Notes under the pieces: model-generated
What the model was told of the DNA's origin: nothing
The model's input: the letters and a program-made list of their open reading frames with translations, nothing else
Databases searched by the model: none
Assembly: GCF_002272015.1 (NCBI RefSeq)
Contig: NZ_NPBY01000032.1
Span: 1-64,000 of the forward strand
Reading direction: 5' to 3'
Origin: Paenibacillus campinasensis
Lineage (GTDB): Bacteria > Bacillota > Bacilli > Paenibacillales > Paenibacillaceae
DNA: 64,000 nt
Made by a program: the position numbers and the translations under genes
Shown: positions 26,770 through 37,482 of the stretch, in pieces
Layout: the number at the start of each line of letters is the position of its first letter
Numbering within the stretch: the first letter of the stretch is position 1

Positions 26770-29169
26770 TTACTTTAACGGCTCCAATCTGTACGTTAGT
26801 CCCGGCGCTGTTGAGAAAGCGCAGTACCCCTGTTCATCCGGCGTGATTTCGAACCTTTCATCCTTGCAGTACACGGCATAACTTATCCCGCTGCCGCTCG
26901 TGTCGATGATGCATCGGTTCCCGAGATTCGAGTATATGCGAGCTTCGATCAACGAGCCGGATGCCCAGCGAATATCCACTTCAAAGCCGCCTCTGGCGCG
27001 AAGACCGCGCACCACCCCTTCCCGCCACCCGTCCGGAAGCGCAGGCAGCAGCTTCATCGCAGGGCGATGCGATTGGAGCAGCATTTCGGCAATGCCGGCC
27101 GAGGCGGCAAAATTGCCGTCAATCTGGAACGGCGGATGCGCGCCCAGGAGGCTTGCATAGACCCCCCCATAGTTATAGCGCTCTCCCTCCCCGTCTTTGA
27201 CCAGTCGCAGCATGTTCTTAAGCAGCTGATAAGCCCGATTCCCGTCGCCAAAGCGGCTCCAGAGCGCAACTCGCCAGCCGAGGCTCCAGCCGGTGCTTTC
27301 ATCCCCGCGCCGCTGCAGCGTCACCCTCGCTGCCTCGAACCATTCAGGCGTCTCTTCAGCGGTCAGCTGCCGCCCCGGGTATACCCCCACCAGATGGGAG
27401 GTGTGCCGGTGAAACGGATCCTCGTCTTCAAAGTCCGCTGCCCATTCCTGCAGCTGGCCGTAACGCCCGATCTGCGGCGGAAACAGTCGTTCCCGGGTGC
27501 TGCTCAGCTCTCGTCGGAAATCATCATCCATGCCGAGGATGTTGCTGGCCTCGATCGTGTTGGTGAACAGCTCCCAGATCAGACTCAAATCCATTGTTGC
27601 CCCTTCACTGATCGCATAAGTTCCGTCAGCCGTGCGGAATTTATGCTCCGGCGATGTAGACGGGGATGTCGTCAAATAGCCATCCGGCCCTTCAATGAGC
27701 CAGTCCAGGGCGAACAGACAAGATTCTTTCAGAATAGGGTAGGCTTCATCCCGCAAGTACTGCAGATCTCCGCCAAACGTATAGTGCTCCCACAGATGCT
27801 GGGTCAGCCAGATGCCGCCCATCTGCCACAATGCCCAGGTGGGATCACCGTCCCCGTAATTGCCCACGGGCGCAGTCTGCCCCCATAGATCGGTGTTATG
27901 ATGAGCGACCCAACCTCTGGCTCCGTAATGAACCGCGGCGGTTACGGCACCATTCTGGGCCAGATTGCCGATCATATCGAGCATCGGGCGATGACATTCA
28001 GCCAGATTGCAGACTTCGGCCGGCCAATAGTTCATCTCTGCATTGATGTTCAGTGTCCAGTTGCTGCTCCACGGCGGGCGTATGGACGCATTCCATATGC
28101 CCTGCAGATTCGCTGCCTGCGTGCCGGGACGCGAGCTGGAGATGAGAAGATATCGCCCATAGTGGAACAGCAGCTCCACCAGCCCCGGATCCGAAGCCCC
28201 GTACTGCACAATGCGCTCTTCCGTGTCCATTTCAGCGCTGCCGGCCACGCTGTCCCCGAGCCGCAGATCGACACGGTCAAACAGACGGCGGTAATCCTGC
28301 ATATGCCGCTCAAGCAGCTGTGAATAGTCATGCTGCAGCGCCGCTGCCAGATGCCGCTCACAAGCAGCTGTTGCAACGTCCGGGCCGGCAGGCATCTTGT
28401 CATAGCCGCTGAAGCTGGTCGCCGCACTGATAACCAGAACCGCTTCGGTCGCTCCATACACATGGATGCCTCCGGCATCGGCATAGACCTGACCGTCCGT
28501 GCTTGCGACATGCAGCTGTCCTTCAAATGCCATTCCCTTGCCCGGTCCGGAATCCGCATACCGAACCGGCTTGTCGGCTGACACGTAGCTTGGTTCCACA
28601 CGTGCAGGCGCATGTCCGCGTATCTTGCAGGCCTGATCCTCCATCAGCAGAACATGACGGAGCTGGCTCTCCAGCCGCGCATGGACATCCAGCGCTCCAG
28701 GTACACTGGCACGCAGCTTCAGCACAATCAGCTGATCCGGGAATGATGCAAACATCTCGCGAACATAAGCAACCTGACCGACACTGTACTCGGTCCGATG
28801 AACAGCGCGCGTAAGATCCAGTGTGCGCCGGTAGGAATGGAAGATCGGGCCATGATCAAAGCTCAGACGCAGATCGCCAAGCGGCATATAGGATTCCGTG
28901 TAGGGCCCCAGCATCTTCCGGCCCAGCTGGTCCGCTTCGGCATAACGCCCCTCCCGCGTAAGCTGCCGAATAACCGGGAGAACCTCCCGTGCAGCCGGAT
29001 TGTTCCAGTCCCTCGGATATCCCGACCATAGCGTATCCTCGTTCAAGCTAATCGTCTCCCGCTCCACGCCGCCGTAGATCATCGCACCCAGACGGCCGTT
29101 GCCGATCGGCAGCGCTTCGGTCCATACCGAGGCGGGTTTGCCGTACATCAGTTTTTTGTTCTCTTGCAT
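26770..29169 (-). CDS. Glycoside hydrolase family 95, alpha-L-fucosidase
   Basis: The 799-residue protein matches GH95 end to end. It has an N-terminal beta-sandwich starting [35 protein letters not shown] near residue 41, the (alpha/alpha)6 barrel with [20 protein letters not shown], and [19 protein letters not shown], the region with the conserved catalytic Asn residues. No signal peptide is visible, so it probably acts in the cytoplasm on imported fucosylated oligosaccharides. GH95 enzymes are mostly alpha-1,2-fucosidases, though some act on L-galactose. It would supply fucose to the fuc operon 20 kb away. GGAGGT precedes the ATG. Confidence 0.93.
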   Translation of the reverse strand: MQENKKLMYGKPASVWTEALPIGNGRLGAMIYGGVERETISLNEDTLWSGYPRDWNNPAAREVLPVIRQLTREGRYAEADQLGRKMLGPYTESYMPLGDLRLSFDHGPIFHSYRRTLDLTRAVHRTEYSVGQVAYVREMFASFPDQLIVLKLRASVPGALDVHARLESQLRHVLLMEDQACKIRGHAPARVEPSYVSADKPVRYADSGPGKGMAFEGQLHVASTDGQVYADAGGIHVYGATEAVLVISAATSFSGYDKMPAGPDVATAACERHLAAALQHDYSQLLERHMQDYRRLFDRVDLRLGDSVAGSAEMDTEERIVQYGASDPGLVELLFHYGRYLLISSSRPGTQAANLQGIWNASIRPPWSSNWTLNINAEMNYWPAEVCNLAECHRPMLDMIGNLAQNGAVTAAVHYGARGWVAHHNTDLWGQTAPVGNYGDGDPTWALWQMGGIWLTQHLWEHYTFGGDLQYLRDEAYPILKESCLFALDWLIEGPDGYLTTSPSTSPEHKFRTADGTYAISEGATMDLSLIWELFTNTIEASNILGMDDDFRRELSSTRERLFPPQIGRYGQLQEWAADFEDEDPFHRHTSHLVGVYPGRQLTAEETPEWFEAARVTLQRRGDESTGWSLGWRVALWSRFGDGNRAYQLLKNMLRLVKDGEGERYNYGGVYASLLGAHPPFQIDGNFAASAGIAEMLLQSHRPAMKLLPALPDGWREGVVRGLRARGGFEVDIRWASGSLIEARIYSNLGNRCIIDTSGSGISYAVYCKDERFEITPDEQGYCAFSTAPGLTYRLEPLK

Positions 29170-29253
29170 GCTTAACTACCTCCGTTTCTCTTTCAGTAGA
29201 TGGAATTGAATTGCCTTGTTTTCTCTTGCGATGTCTAAATATCAGATCCATGA

Positions 29254-29720
29254 TTAACCATCTGGTCGATGGACCATGTCCAGATCTTGCATGTAAAAGA
29301 GCCCGTTGTCGCTAATGTCAACGTTCCGGCATGTTTCTACCGTGATCAGCCCAAGCGACTCCAGCGTCCCGGTCCGGCTTCCCGTCACGTCCACCTCATT
29401 GCCCTGAAATACCAGCCCTTCCGTCCCATGCACTGACAGCAGAAGTGCTGCTGTACCCTCGAACCGATTCCCCTCGATGCGAATATTGCGATGCACCGGA
29501 TCAGCACCGGAGCCCGCCTCGTTCTCGGGCGCAATTCGAATGACCGGATGCCCCGCACCGCCGCAGCCAATAAACACGTGGTCTGCAATGAGCATATTTC
29601 GAACGGCACCCGACTCATACCAAGAATTGGCGTCGCCTGCAACCAGAATGGCGCTCATGGTCATCTGTTCAAACCGGTTGCCGCGAATGATCGTTTCAAC
29701 AATCTGGACTCCCCCCTTTT
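29254..29720 (-). pseudogene. C-terminal remnant of a beta-helix glycosidase (GH110-like)
   Basis: The frame contains right-handed beta-helix coils with VQIVETIIRGNRFEQMT, SAILVAGDANSWYESGAV, HPVIRIAPENE and NIRIEGNRFEGTAALLLS. This combination resembles the C-terminal half of GH110-type alpha-1,3-galactosidases. The catalytic N-terminal half is missing. Homology stops abruptly at about 29720, where an A/G-rich stretch and a palindrome follow. The remaining N-terminal residues of the open frame (to 29826) look non-coding. It lies directly upstream of the GH95 gene on the same strand. Confidence 0.55.
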
Positions 29721-29724
29721 TTCT

Positions 29725-29738
29725 TGATAGCGCTATCA
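29725..29738. promoter_or_regulatory. LacI/CcpA-type palindromic operator
   Basis: TGATAGCGCTATCA is a perfect 14-bp palindrome with the central CG of LacI-family operators. It differs from the CcpA cre consensus (TGWAANCGNTNWCA) at one position. It precedes the beta-helix remnant and GH95 on the minus strand, so it may give sugar control of the fucosidase. Confidence 0.5.
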
Positions 29739-30017
29739 TTTTTGGCCAATCCGGTTTTCTATATAGGTTCCATGTTACTGGATGTGCCACTTTTTGAATA
29801 GGTACCTTTTTGAGCGGAGGGTACATTTCGTATGATTCCAGGGCTGCTCAACGGCTTGAATACGGCAATTTCAAGAAGCCGCATATATGAAGCCTGCAAT
29901 CATCCTCGCCTTTATGCATCCGGGTAGGCATGCGGTGCTTGTGCTGACAGGCTCCATCTATGGTTGCGGTCACTTTCTCACGTCCGTGCTCGCCACCGAT
30001 CCGGATATCACGCAGAA

Positions 30018-30040
30018 AAGCAGCTCAAAATGAGCTGCTT
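30018..30040 (-). terminator. Terminator of the transporter-chelatase operon
   Basis: AAGCAGCTCA and TGAGCTGCTT (perfect arms, loop AAA) lie 7 bp beyond the cobN-like stop. On the minus strand the hairpin is followed by TTTTCTG. Confidence 0.78.
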
Positions 30041-30046
30041 ATGTCA

Positions 30047-33000
30047 TCATTCATTGCTTTCCAGTTCACCTTCAAGCTCCAAATACCGCTCGTGCAGCAT
30101 CTGCAACTCTTCATCTGAAGCCTGCCAGTATTGGCGTTGATGGCTCTCCAGCAAAGTCTCCAGCATGCTGTGATAAGCCCAGCGATTATTGTCCCGCATC
30201 TGCTTGCTGCGCTGTTCATCAGCCACGTATTCCTTGTGAACCGCTGAGAAAATCCAGGAATCCACTTCATGGGTTGTCGCCGCCAGACCCAGCAGGTTTT
30301 CGATGCGATCCGCGATTTTCTGCGCGCCATGATAATCATGCTTCAGCAAGCCGTCCATCCATTTGGGATTCAGCAGCCGGGTGCGAACCCCGCGCTGCAC
30401 CGACTTCCGCACTTCCTCGGTCAATGCCCGCTCACCCGTCGAATCGGTGATGTATATCGCTGCTTTTGTCCCTTTGGCGATCTCTACCGATTTGGCCAAT
30501 CCTCCGAAGAACTCGTAATAGTGGTCCAAATCCGTAACTTCGTGCTCGTGATTGCTGCGGATTTGCGAAACAATATCCACCGCAGCCAGATTCGCCTTGT
30601 AGAGGTCATACATGTCTTCGCCCCTGTACTTCGAGCTGTATACATGCTTCAGACTGCTCATAAAGGCCTCGCCCAGCTGGCTTTCATCCTCCCACTGCTT
30701 CGTCTCGATGAGCTTGGTGACCGATGTGCCGTACTCCCCTTCGGCAGGTCCATATATGCGTGCGCATGCCAGATCCCATGCTTCGTTATGTCCTGCGCCA
30801 GCCAAGCGAAGCTGTTCATACAGCTTCACCGAGTGTCGCTTGAACAGATTCTGGTCCATTGGCTCATCCAGCTCGGAAATGTCTTGAAAAATCCGATGCA
30901 GCATAATCATCTGCTCAGGGAACATATCCCGGAAGAAACCGCAAATATGTACGATGACATTCAGCCGCGGCCTATTCAGCTCTGCCAGGGGAACAATTTC
31001 ATACGCCATCGGCATCATAGCTCCCCGTTCTTTAATTCTGACGCCGAGATACGCCAGAATCTGGCCCAGCGTCTCGCCTTGTGTTCGCGATGTTTCCAGC
31101 CCCCACATCACAAGCGCTGTGGTATCCGGATATTGATGGCGAGACTTATAATACAGTTTCAGTGTATTCTCTGCGATTTTCCATCCACTGGAAGCGGCTG
31201 TTTGTGTGGGGATGGCTCTTGGGTCGAACTGCACCAGATTGTACCCTGACGGGAGAACCTCCGGGTTCCGAATATAATCTCCGGCAAGGCGTACCGGCAC
31301 ATACTTCCCATCGAGCGCTGACAAGAGCTGCTGGATTTCCTGCTCTGCATTTGTGGAATGGTACGCCGCCATCCCTTTCTCCCATAGTTCCTGCCAGCGT
31401 GCCTGAAGCTCCTCGTTTAGCCCGCCGGGGGCATCCGGAATACTGGACGTTTGCATGAAGGACCGCACGGCTTGCTCGACATGCTCATCCACCGTTCGCA
31501 GCTTATCAATATGCTGCCCATCCAGCAGTTGATCATAATCCCAGCCGAGTGTCGTGGCATAGATTCGCTGCAAGGAGCCAAGCGCACGGTTATCATGGCT
31601 TAAGATCATTCTCATATGACCTGCCGCCTGCTCGTGGGTATAGCCCTCACCCAGAACATGCAGTCCTTCGGGGATCAAGGATCTTCGCATTCGGTACAAT
31701 TCGCTTTCGATCTGCTCCAGATCATCGGCTTCAAGCGACAGCGCTTCAGCCTGCTCCTGCAGCCTTCTCCACAGCCCCGGAAGCCGCGCCGGATTCAGCC
31801 GCTCCGCTTCCCTGTATTCGTGCAGCAGCCCTTCAAGCGCTGCATATTCCCCATACAGGCCGCTAGCTGTAAATGGCGGGGATTGATAGCCGAGAAGGAC
31901 AGCATGGGTTCTTCGTTTTGCAATCATCGCCTCCGAAGGATTCCCGACATAATAGGCATAAAAGTGAGGAAGATCCGAAATCATGGCATCCGGCACACAG
32001 TCTCCGGACATGCCGCTCTCCTTGCCTGCCATAAACTCAATCGTGCCATGGGTCCCGACATGCAGGATGGCATCCGCCTTGAACTCGTCCCGGATATACT
32101 GGTAAAAGGCCAAATACTGATGGTGCGGCAGCAGGCTTTTATCATGGTAGGCCGCTTCGGGATTTTCATGCACGCCCCGGCTCGGCTGCAGTCCGATAAA
32201 CAAATTCCCGCTGATCAGACCAGGGATTTTGAACGCCTCGTTCTCGATCGTCATTATGCTTCCCGGCGCCTCTCCCCACTGCTCACGAAGCTCATCTTCT
32301 CGTTTGGCAAATACCTGGTTATTCTTCACATACTGATCGGTGCTGATCCTGGGAAGAGATTCAGACCAGCGCTCATCCGCCCAGTCACCGGAATTGATCA
32401 GCCCTTCCCGAAGGAAGCGCTCCTTTAATTCTGCACCGGTAAATGTATCGGTCTCGTAGCCATGCGCTTTCAGTGCGGCTGTCAACCTGGAGATCGACTC
32501 GAATGTATCTAACAATGAGGCTTGAAAAAGATTCCCTTCTCCCGGCGGATAATTGTATCCGATAATAGCAATTCGTTTCTCCGATTGCGGCTTGCTGCGC
32601 AGCGCCAAATACCGCCGGATCCGGCTGACCAATCGGTGTGCCCGCTCTTCGATCAGCTGCAGCTCCTTGGTATGCAGCTGCATCTCCTCATCATAGTCAC
32701 GCGTGCTCAAGGCAGCAACCGGCAGTGTATCTATGCTCCCGTCGAGCTCAGGCAGCATCATCTGCACGAGGAATTCGGAAGGGGTCAGGCCTTGGGCGGA
32801 TAGTTCCCAGTCGGAACGTTCCCTGCGTGTCAGGAAAAAGGGATGCAGCATCGGCGCCTCCAGCTCTTTTAACATGGACAACATTTCTTCGCTCTTGCCC
32901 CCGGTAGGCCCTGCCCCCAGCCGGAATGGCACAAAATTGACGATCAGGTCCACCTTGTTGCCAGAGGTCCCGCCGTGCATGAGCAAATCCTTCAACCTCT

Positions 33001-33757
33001 TCGGGTCCACGCGGACGAGGGAAGCGAATGCAACGGGCAGAACATTGGCGAAGGGCCGGATGTCCTGTATGATGCTGCCTACAATGTCACCTGTATGGAG
33101 CGGATAGCTGTAGCCCATGAACAGCACGGCTACCGTCGGCAGTTCTTTCCGGACAGGCACGGTGAGGCGATAGGCCTCTATTGAATCGAAGGGCCGCTTC
33201 AGACACGGGTCATAGATGCCTGCCGCTTTAAGTGCAGCGGGCGGCTCCACCGCCGGCCAATCCAGCTTTTTCCCTAGCCTAGCTGCAATGTAACCGAGCA
33301 TATGCTGCATATTATGGATGCCTGCATGTCTCCAGTATTCAACAAGCGATCGGTAGCATTCGAGATCCTCTCGGCACTCAGCCTGATCGGCAGAAGCGTG
33401 CGGCTTTCCGTGTTGGTGCTTGCCGGCAATGTCATCGTAACGCAATGAGCCTAACCGGAACAGCTCCTGAATCCCTTCCGCATTCCCCCCTACAATGACC
33501 TGCTCCGTATCGAGAGCTGCGCATATTCTATGGAGACGAGACAGGGTCTGAGCAGGCGTGCCGTGCGGATCATGAATAATAAACTCGGCCTCCTCGGCCC
33601 TAGCTTTCACCCGCTCCCATTCTTCCTCCGATAACTCTCCTTCAATATTAAAAATGGATAACGCGATACGACTGCGAAGCGATGTCTCCATGTTGGTATA
33701 CATCAGCGATAAATCCTTCATGGCCGCATGCGAAGTTGTAAAGATCACGATCTTCAA
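30047..33757 (-). CDS. CobN/ChlH-family metal chelatase large subunit
   Basis: This protein of about 1236 residues is homologous to the large, tetrapyrrole-binding subunit of cobalt and magnesium chelatases. Typical segments are DAILHVGTHGTIEFMAGKE, VPDAMISDLPHFYAYYVGNPSEA, KRRTHAVLLGYQSPPF and VMWGLETSRTQGETLGQILAYLGVR. Such subunits bind the macrocycle while AAA+ partners drive metal insertion. The partners are encoded directly upstream. No corrin synthesis gene is nearby and the operon has a Zur-type box, so a zinc-linked role is inferred. Start: a TTG at 33757 has AAAGGAGG 8 bp upstream. An ATG at 33799 overlaps the previous stop (ATGA) but lacks a Shine-Dalgarno site. Confidence 0.9.
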   Translation of the reverse strand: MKIVIFTTSHAAMKDLSLMYTNMETSLRSRIALSIFNIEGELSEEEWERVKARAEEAEFIIHDPHGTPAQTLSRLHRICAALDTEQVIVGGNAEGIQELFRLGSLRYDDIAGKHQHGKPHASADQAECREDLECYRSLVEYWRHAGIHNMQHMLGYIAARLGKKLDWPAVEPPAALKAAGIYDPCLKRPFDSIEAYRLTVPVRKELPTVAVLFMGYSYPLHTGDIVGSIIQDIRPFANVLPVAFASLVRVDPKRLKDLLMHGGTSGNKVDLIVNFVPFRLGAGPTGGKSEEMLSMLKELEAPMLHPFFLTRRERSDWELSAQGLTPSEFLVQMMLPELDGSIDTLPVAALSTRDYDEEMQLHTKELQLIEERAHRLVSRIRRYLALRSKPQSEKRIAIIGYNYPPGEGNLFQASLLDTFESISRLTAALKAHGYETDTFTGAELKERFLREGLINSGDWADERWSESLPRISTDQYVKNNQVFAKREDELREQWGEAPGSIMTIENEAFKIPGLISGNLFIGLQPSRGVHENPEAAYHDKSLLPHHQYLAFYQYIRDEFKADAILHVGTHGTIEFMAGKESGMSGDCVPDAMISDLPHFYAYYVGNPSEAMIAKRRTHAVLLGYQSPPFTASGLYGEYAALEGLLHEYREAERLNPARLPGLWRRLQEQAEALSLEADDLEQIESELYRMRRSLIPEGLHVLGEGYTHEQAAGHMRMILSHDNRALGSLQRIYATTLGWDYDQLLDGQHIDKLRTVDEHVEQAVRSFMQTSSIPDAPGGLNEELQARWQELWEKGMAAYHSTNAEQEIQQLLSALDGKYVPVRLAGDYIRNPEVLPSGYNLVQFDPRAIPTQTAASSGWKIAENTLKLYYKSRHQYPDTTALVMWGLETSRTQGETLGQILAYLGVRIKERGAMMPMAYEIVPLAELNRPRLNVIVHICGFFRDMFPEQMIMLHRIFQDISELDEPMDQNLFKRHSVKLYEQLRLAGAGHNEAWDLACARIYGPAEGEYGTSVTKLIETKQWEDESQLGEAFMSSLKHVYSSKYRGEDMYDLYKANLAAVDIVSQIRSNHEHEVTDLDHYYEFFGGLAKSVEIAKGTKAAIYITDSTGERALTEEVRKSVQRGVRTRLLNPKWMDGLLKHDYHGAQKIADRIENLLGLAATTHEVDSWIFSAVHKEYVADEQRSKQMRDNNRWAYHSMLETLLESHQRQYWQASDEELQMLHERYLELEGELESNE

Positions 33758-33795
33758 TCTTGTTGCCTCCTTTCTGGATGTGAAGCGGTACCCGG

Positions 33796-35754
33796 TCATC
33801 GTTTGGTCAGACGAACTGCGGTAGCTACGCCTTCTTCGTCCATATTCTCAAGCTTCCTGTATGCAGCACCCAGCGCTTGCGCCAGCTCTTTCGAGCGTCC
33901 CAATTTGACAAATCCCTGTTCCGTGTCCAGCACGAGACATGGAATTCCGGAAGCGCGAATAGGCTCGGCAGCACTGAGGCACTCCTTCCAGACGTCGGCA
34001 TAGGAAGTAAGACCGCTTGGACTTTCATTGGCCCGGCCATCAGTGACAAGAATGATCATCGGCAGCGTGTCATTGTTTCTGCGCTTCTCCAGCTCCAGCG
34101 TTTGGTAAGCTTTGACAAGCCCGGCTGTCAGCGGTGTCTTTCCGCCCGTAGGGATGTCCCGCAAATGCTTGGATGCTGCATCAACACTGCGCGTAATCGG
34201 GAGCACATACTCGGCTTCTCCTTTTCGAAAGGCAATCATGCCGATACGGTCCCGCTTAACGTAGGCATCCTGAAGGAGGGACAGAATGCCGCCCTTTACA
34301 GCGGCCATTCGTTTCCGAGCTGCCATCGAGCCGCTGGCGTCCACCACGAACAGCAGCGAGGCGCCCACGCTGCTTTCTTTTTTCTTCTGACGCAAATCTC
34401 CGGGCTCGATTGCGAACGCAAGCCCGTCCCTCTTCTCGCGAATCGTCTGGAAGGGAGCAGCTGCACGAATCGTAGCATCAAAAGCGACATCTGCCTGCAC
34501 CTTTCGGTGCGGAGTCACAGCACCTACGACACGTCCTTTATTCATGTTGGCATGGGCTCGCCCCCTTTTGCCCAGTCCTCCATCAGCCATCTTCCGCCGA
34601 AGATTATAATCCAGGGGCTGAAGCCGGAAACCGTCGTCCGGAAGGATGATCCGGTCTTCTGAAGCGGATAAGCGCTGCCCTTCCTCATCCTCATCCCTGG
34701 ACGCAGAAGGGTCTGAAGCCGGACTGGATGTGGTTGTCATTCGGCCGGAGCCGCTCGCCGCGTGATCCGGGGAGCCGTCTGGGGAACGTGAATCGCGTGA
34801 GGTATCATCCTCCGGCGAATGGCCTGGCTGCTCTGCGGAATCTGGAGCTGCCGGAGAATGGTCTGCAGCACGAGACTCATCAGCTACTGCACTCATGCGA
34901 TGAGGCAGCACACACTCCGCAATTTCTCGAATGTCGGAAGAAGTGACCTCCCCTCGTTCATCCCAGGCTGCCGCCGCTCTAGCACCTTCAATAAGAGCCA
35001 GCTCGGCCCGGGAGCTGGCAATGCCCGCTTCCTTGGCGATGGAAGCCGCCAATTGGAGCATTGACGCCCCCACCTTAATGCGGGGCAGCGTGCGCGCTGC
35101 GGCCTCCATTCGTTGCCGAAGCGCTTCATCCTGTGCCCGATACCGGTGTACAAACGCATCCGGATCGCGCTCATATTGAAGCTGACGGCGAATGATCTCG
35201 ACTCTGGACGTCAAGGATTCGGCTGTATCCAATGCGATGCCATAACCGAAATGGTCCAGAATGGGAGAAGGTATCCCTCCTTCTTCCGCATCCATTGCTG
35301 CAAGAAGCATAAAGCGGCTGCTTCGGACGGCAGATATCCCTTCTCTATGCAAATGAATGACACCCATGCTGAAAGCACGAACGATTTCCTTGATGATGGT
35401 TTCCGGCAGCAGATTCAGATGATCCGTGAGGAGCAGCTGTCCGTCAGCTTCCGCGAGCAACCCAGGCTGGTGAGTCATCGTTCTGCCTTGTACAATGGCG
35501 GCTGCATCCCATGCACCAAGAAGGCGGTCTGCGGTCACATTTGCGGGTACGGATATGCTTCTTCGGGTTCCCAGAAGAGCAGCTGCCCCGCGCAAAAGCA
35601 AGCTTTTGCCTGCACCGGGAGAACCGCTGAGAAGAACGCCGCCGCTAGCCGGATTTATGAAATAGAGCAGGATCGCCCGTTTCGCCCTCTCCTGTCCTAC
35701 TATAGCGCTAAACGGATACACGGGAGCGGCATGCATCAGCTCCTTCGCCTTCAT
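33796..35754 (-). CDS. ChlD/BchD-like chelatase subunit (AAA+ plus VWA)
   Basis: The 652-residue protein has an N-terminal AAA+ domain (Walker A GSPGAGKS, residues 44-51), an acidic Ser/Pro/Asp-rich linker (about 290-366) and a C-terminal von Willebrand A domain with an intact MIDAS motif DASGSM (472-477). The Walker B position reads LLLTDHL instead of a D-E pair. The ATPase is therefore probably inactive, as is usual for D subunits, which act as a platform linking the I ring to the large subunit. Its ATG overlaps the stop of the I-subunit gene by 4 bp. It is the middle gene of the chelatase trio. Confidence 0.9.
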   Translation of the reverse strand: MKAKELMHAAPVYPFSAIVGQERAKRAILLYFINPASGGVLLSGSPGAGKSLLLRGAAALLGTRRSISVPANVTADRLLGAWDAAAIVQGRTMTHQPGLLAEADGQLLLTDHLNLLPETIIKEIVRAFSMGVIHLHREGISAVRSSRFMLLAAMDAEEGGIPSPILDHFGYGIALDTAESLTSRVEIIRRQLQYERDPDAFVHRYRAQDEALRQRMEAAARTLPRIKVGASMLQLAASIAKEAGIASSRAELALIEGARAAAAWDERGEVTSSDIREIAECVLPHRMSAVADESRAADHSPAAPDSAEQPGHSPEDDTSRDSRSPDGSPDHAASGSGRMTTTSSPASDPSASRDEDEEGQRLSASEDRIILPDDGFRLQPLDYNLRRKMADGGLGKRGRAHANMNKGRVVGAVTPHRKVQADVAFDATIRAAAPFQTIREKRDGLAFAIEPGDLRQKKKESSVGASLLFVVDASGSMAARKRMAAVKGGILSLLQDAYVKRDRIGMIAFRKGEAEYVLPITRSVDAASKHLRDIPTGGKTPLTAGLVKAYQTLELEKRRNNDTLPMIILVTDGRANESPSGLTSYADVWKECLSAAEPIRASGIPCLVLDTEQGFVKLGRSKELAQALGAAYRKLENMDEEGVATAVRLTKR

Positions 35755-36683
35755 CTTGCCTGTACCGATCCTGCTGAATTTAGTACGCCTTGCAGCTTCT
35801 GCTCCATGCCGCCGGCCTCTTCAAACGGCTTCCTCCGCATGCGGTGAGGCAGGACGAGATAAGCGGCTTCCTGCATATGAGCAGGATTGACAGTTTCTTG
35901 TCCATGCCAGGCCGCTAGCGTTGCAGCCGTTTTGATCAGGGTGATGTCCGATCGGTGGCCTTCCACCTCTAGGGCGATGCCAATGCTTGCAGCCAGTTCG
36001 AGCATATCGTCTGGTATCCGAACCTGATCCAGCCGATTCCGGGCCTGAAGGATCTGGTTCAGCATCTGTTCCTGCTCTAACGCGTATTGCTTTACAAATG
36101 CGCCAGGATCACGCTCATAATCCATTCGTCTTCGAATCACCTGCGCGCGCTCCTGAACATCCCGTTCACCGCCAATCTCAACAGAGAGACCAAATCGGTC
36201 GAGAAGCTGCGGACGCAGGTCCCCCTCTTCCGGATTCATCGTCCCCACCAAGATGAAGCGAGATGGGTGCGAATAAGAGATGCCTTCCCGCTCCACCGTA
36301 TTGACTCCCATCGCAGCTGCGTCCAACAGGACATCCACGATATGGTCGTCCAGCAGATTAATTTCATCAATATACAAAATGTGGCCGTCCGCCGCAGCCA
36401 GTAATCCGGGCTCAAATTTCTTTTCCCCCGTTTTGATTGCATGCTCAATGTCCAGCGCTCCGACCACACGATCTTCCGTTGCACTGACGGGCAGATTAAC
36501 GACATTCAGATTAGGTACAAGGCCTGCTAAAGCGCGGACCGTGGTGGACTTGGCTGTTCCTTTCTCACCTCGAATCAGCACGCCTCCTAACCTCGGATTA
36601 ATGACATTCAGAATGAGTGCCAGCTTCATGCGTGTCTGACCTACAATAGCCGTAAAAGGATATTGCTGCTGTATATGCTCCAC
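35751..36683 (-). CDS. ChlI/BchI-like chelatase AAA+ ATPase subunit
   Basis: The 310-residue protein is a MoxR/ChlI-type AAA+ ATPase. Walker A is GEKGTAKST (residues 39-47) and Walker B is [11 protein letters not shown] (101-111). The insert-containing region [22 protein letters not shown] and the sensor segment [21 protein letters not shown] are typical of magnesium chelatase I subunits. ATP hydrolysis by an I ring energises metal insertion by the large subunit. It starts with GTG preceded by AAGGAGAGG and lies 13 bp after the transporter ATPase gene, which ties the chelatase to the ABC importer. Confidence 0.92.
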   Translation of the reverse strand: MEHIQQQYPFTAIVGQTRMKLALILNVINPRLGGVLIRGEKGTAKSTTVRALAGLVPNLNVVNLPVSATEDRVVGALDIEHAIKTGEKKFEPGLLAAADGHILYIDEINLLDDHIVDVLLDAAAMGVNTVEREGISYSHPSRFILVGTMNPEEGDLRPQLLDRFGLSVEIGGERDVQERAQVIRRRMDYERDPGAFVKQYALEQEQMLNQILQARNRLDQVRIPDDMLELAASIGIALEVEGHRSDITLIKTAATLAAWHGQETVNPAHMQEAAYLVLPHRMRRKPFEEAGGMEQKLQGVLNSAGSVQAR

Positions 36684-36696
36684 TGCGTTCCTCTCC

Positions 36697-37482
36697 TTAT
36701 TTCTGTATTAAACCCGTAATCCGGCAGATCGGCTTCCCGTGCTCCGGCGCAGCCTCAATATGTGCCTTCACGCCAAAGACGCGGCCAAGCAGATCTGGTG
36801 TCAGCACTTCGGTTGGAGATCCGAAGCCCTCGATCTCTCCTGATCTCATAGCTAGAATATAGTCCGAATAGACTGACGCATGATTCATATCATGCAGCAC
36901 CATGATCACCGTCATCTTAAATTGTTGATTCAGTTCTCGAACCAATTCTAGAATCTCCAGCTGATGGGCAATATCCAGATACGTGGTCGGCTCATCCAGA
37001 AGCAGCAGTTCCGGCTGCTGCGCCAGCGCCATTGCAATCCAGGCCCGCTGTCTCTCTCCGCCTGAGAGCGTGTGCAGCAAACGATCCCCATAAGTGGTTA
37101 ACCCTGTTGCCTCCAGCGCCCAATCTGCAATCTCCCGATCCTTCGCACTAACGCGGTTCCAATAAGGCTGATGCGGTGTTCTTCCATACCCCACCAACTC
37201 CTTGACCGTAACTTCGATCTGCTCTTGGGTTTGAGCCATATATGATAACTGCCTGGCCACTTGCTTACCGCTTAGACTGGACATCGCCTTGCCATCCAGG
37301 AGCACCTGACCAGCCGCCGGTTTCAGCTGCCGGGCCAGCGCCTTCAGCAGCGTGCTCTTCCCGCAGCCATTCGGCCCAATGATGCTGTACACCGCCCCCG
37401 CCTCAAAGGCGATGTTCAAATGTTGAATAATGATTCTGTCACTATACTTGAGCGATAGACGATCGGTCTCCAAGCGATTCAT
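36697..37482 (-). CDS. FecE/BtuD-type ABC transporter ATPase
   Basis: The 261-residue ATPase has Walker [10 protein letters not shown] (about residues 36-44), a Q-loop, the signature LSGGERQR and Walker [13 protein letters not shown]. It belongs to the class II importers for siderophores, heme and cobalamin. Its ATG overlaps the permease stop (ATGA) and is preceded by AAGGAGGA. The imported compound is unknown: the family allows Fe-siderophore, heme, B12 or another metal complex. Linkage to Zur sites favours a zinc-related ligand. Confidence 0.92.
   Translation of the reverse strand: MNRLETDRLSLKYSDRIIIQHLNIAFEAGAVYSIIGPNGCGKSTLLKALARQLKPAAGQVLLDGKAMSSLSGKQVARQLSYMAQTQEQIEVTVKELVGYGRTPHQPYWNRVSAKDREIADWALEATGLTTYGDRLLHTLSGGERQRAWIAMALAQQPELLLLDEPTTYLDIAHQLEILELVRELNQQFKMTVIMVLHDMNHASVYSDYILAMRSGEIEGFGSPTEVLTPDLLGRVFGVKAHIEAAPEHGKPICRITGLIQK

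Noticed and set aside
29827..30017. Short plus-strand frame of 48 codons starting near 29887
   Set aside because: No ribosome site, no recognisable family, and it runs into the terminator of the chelatase operon.
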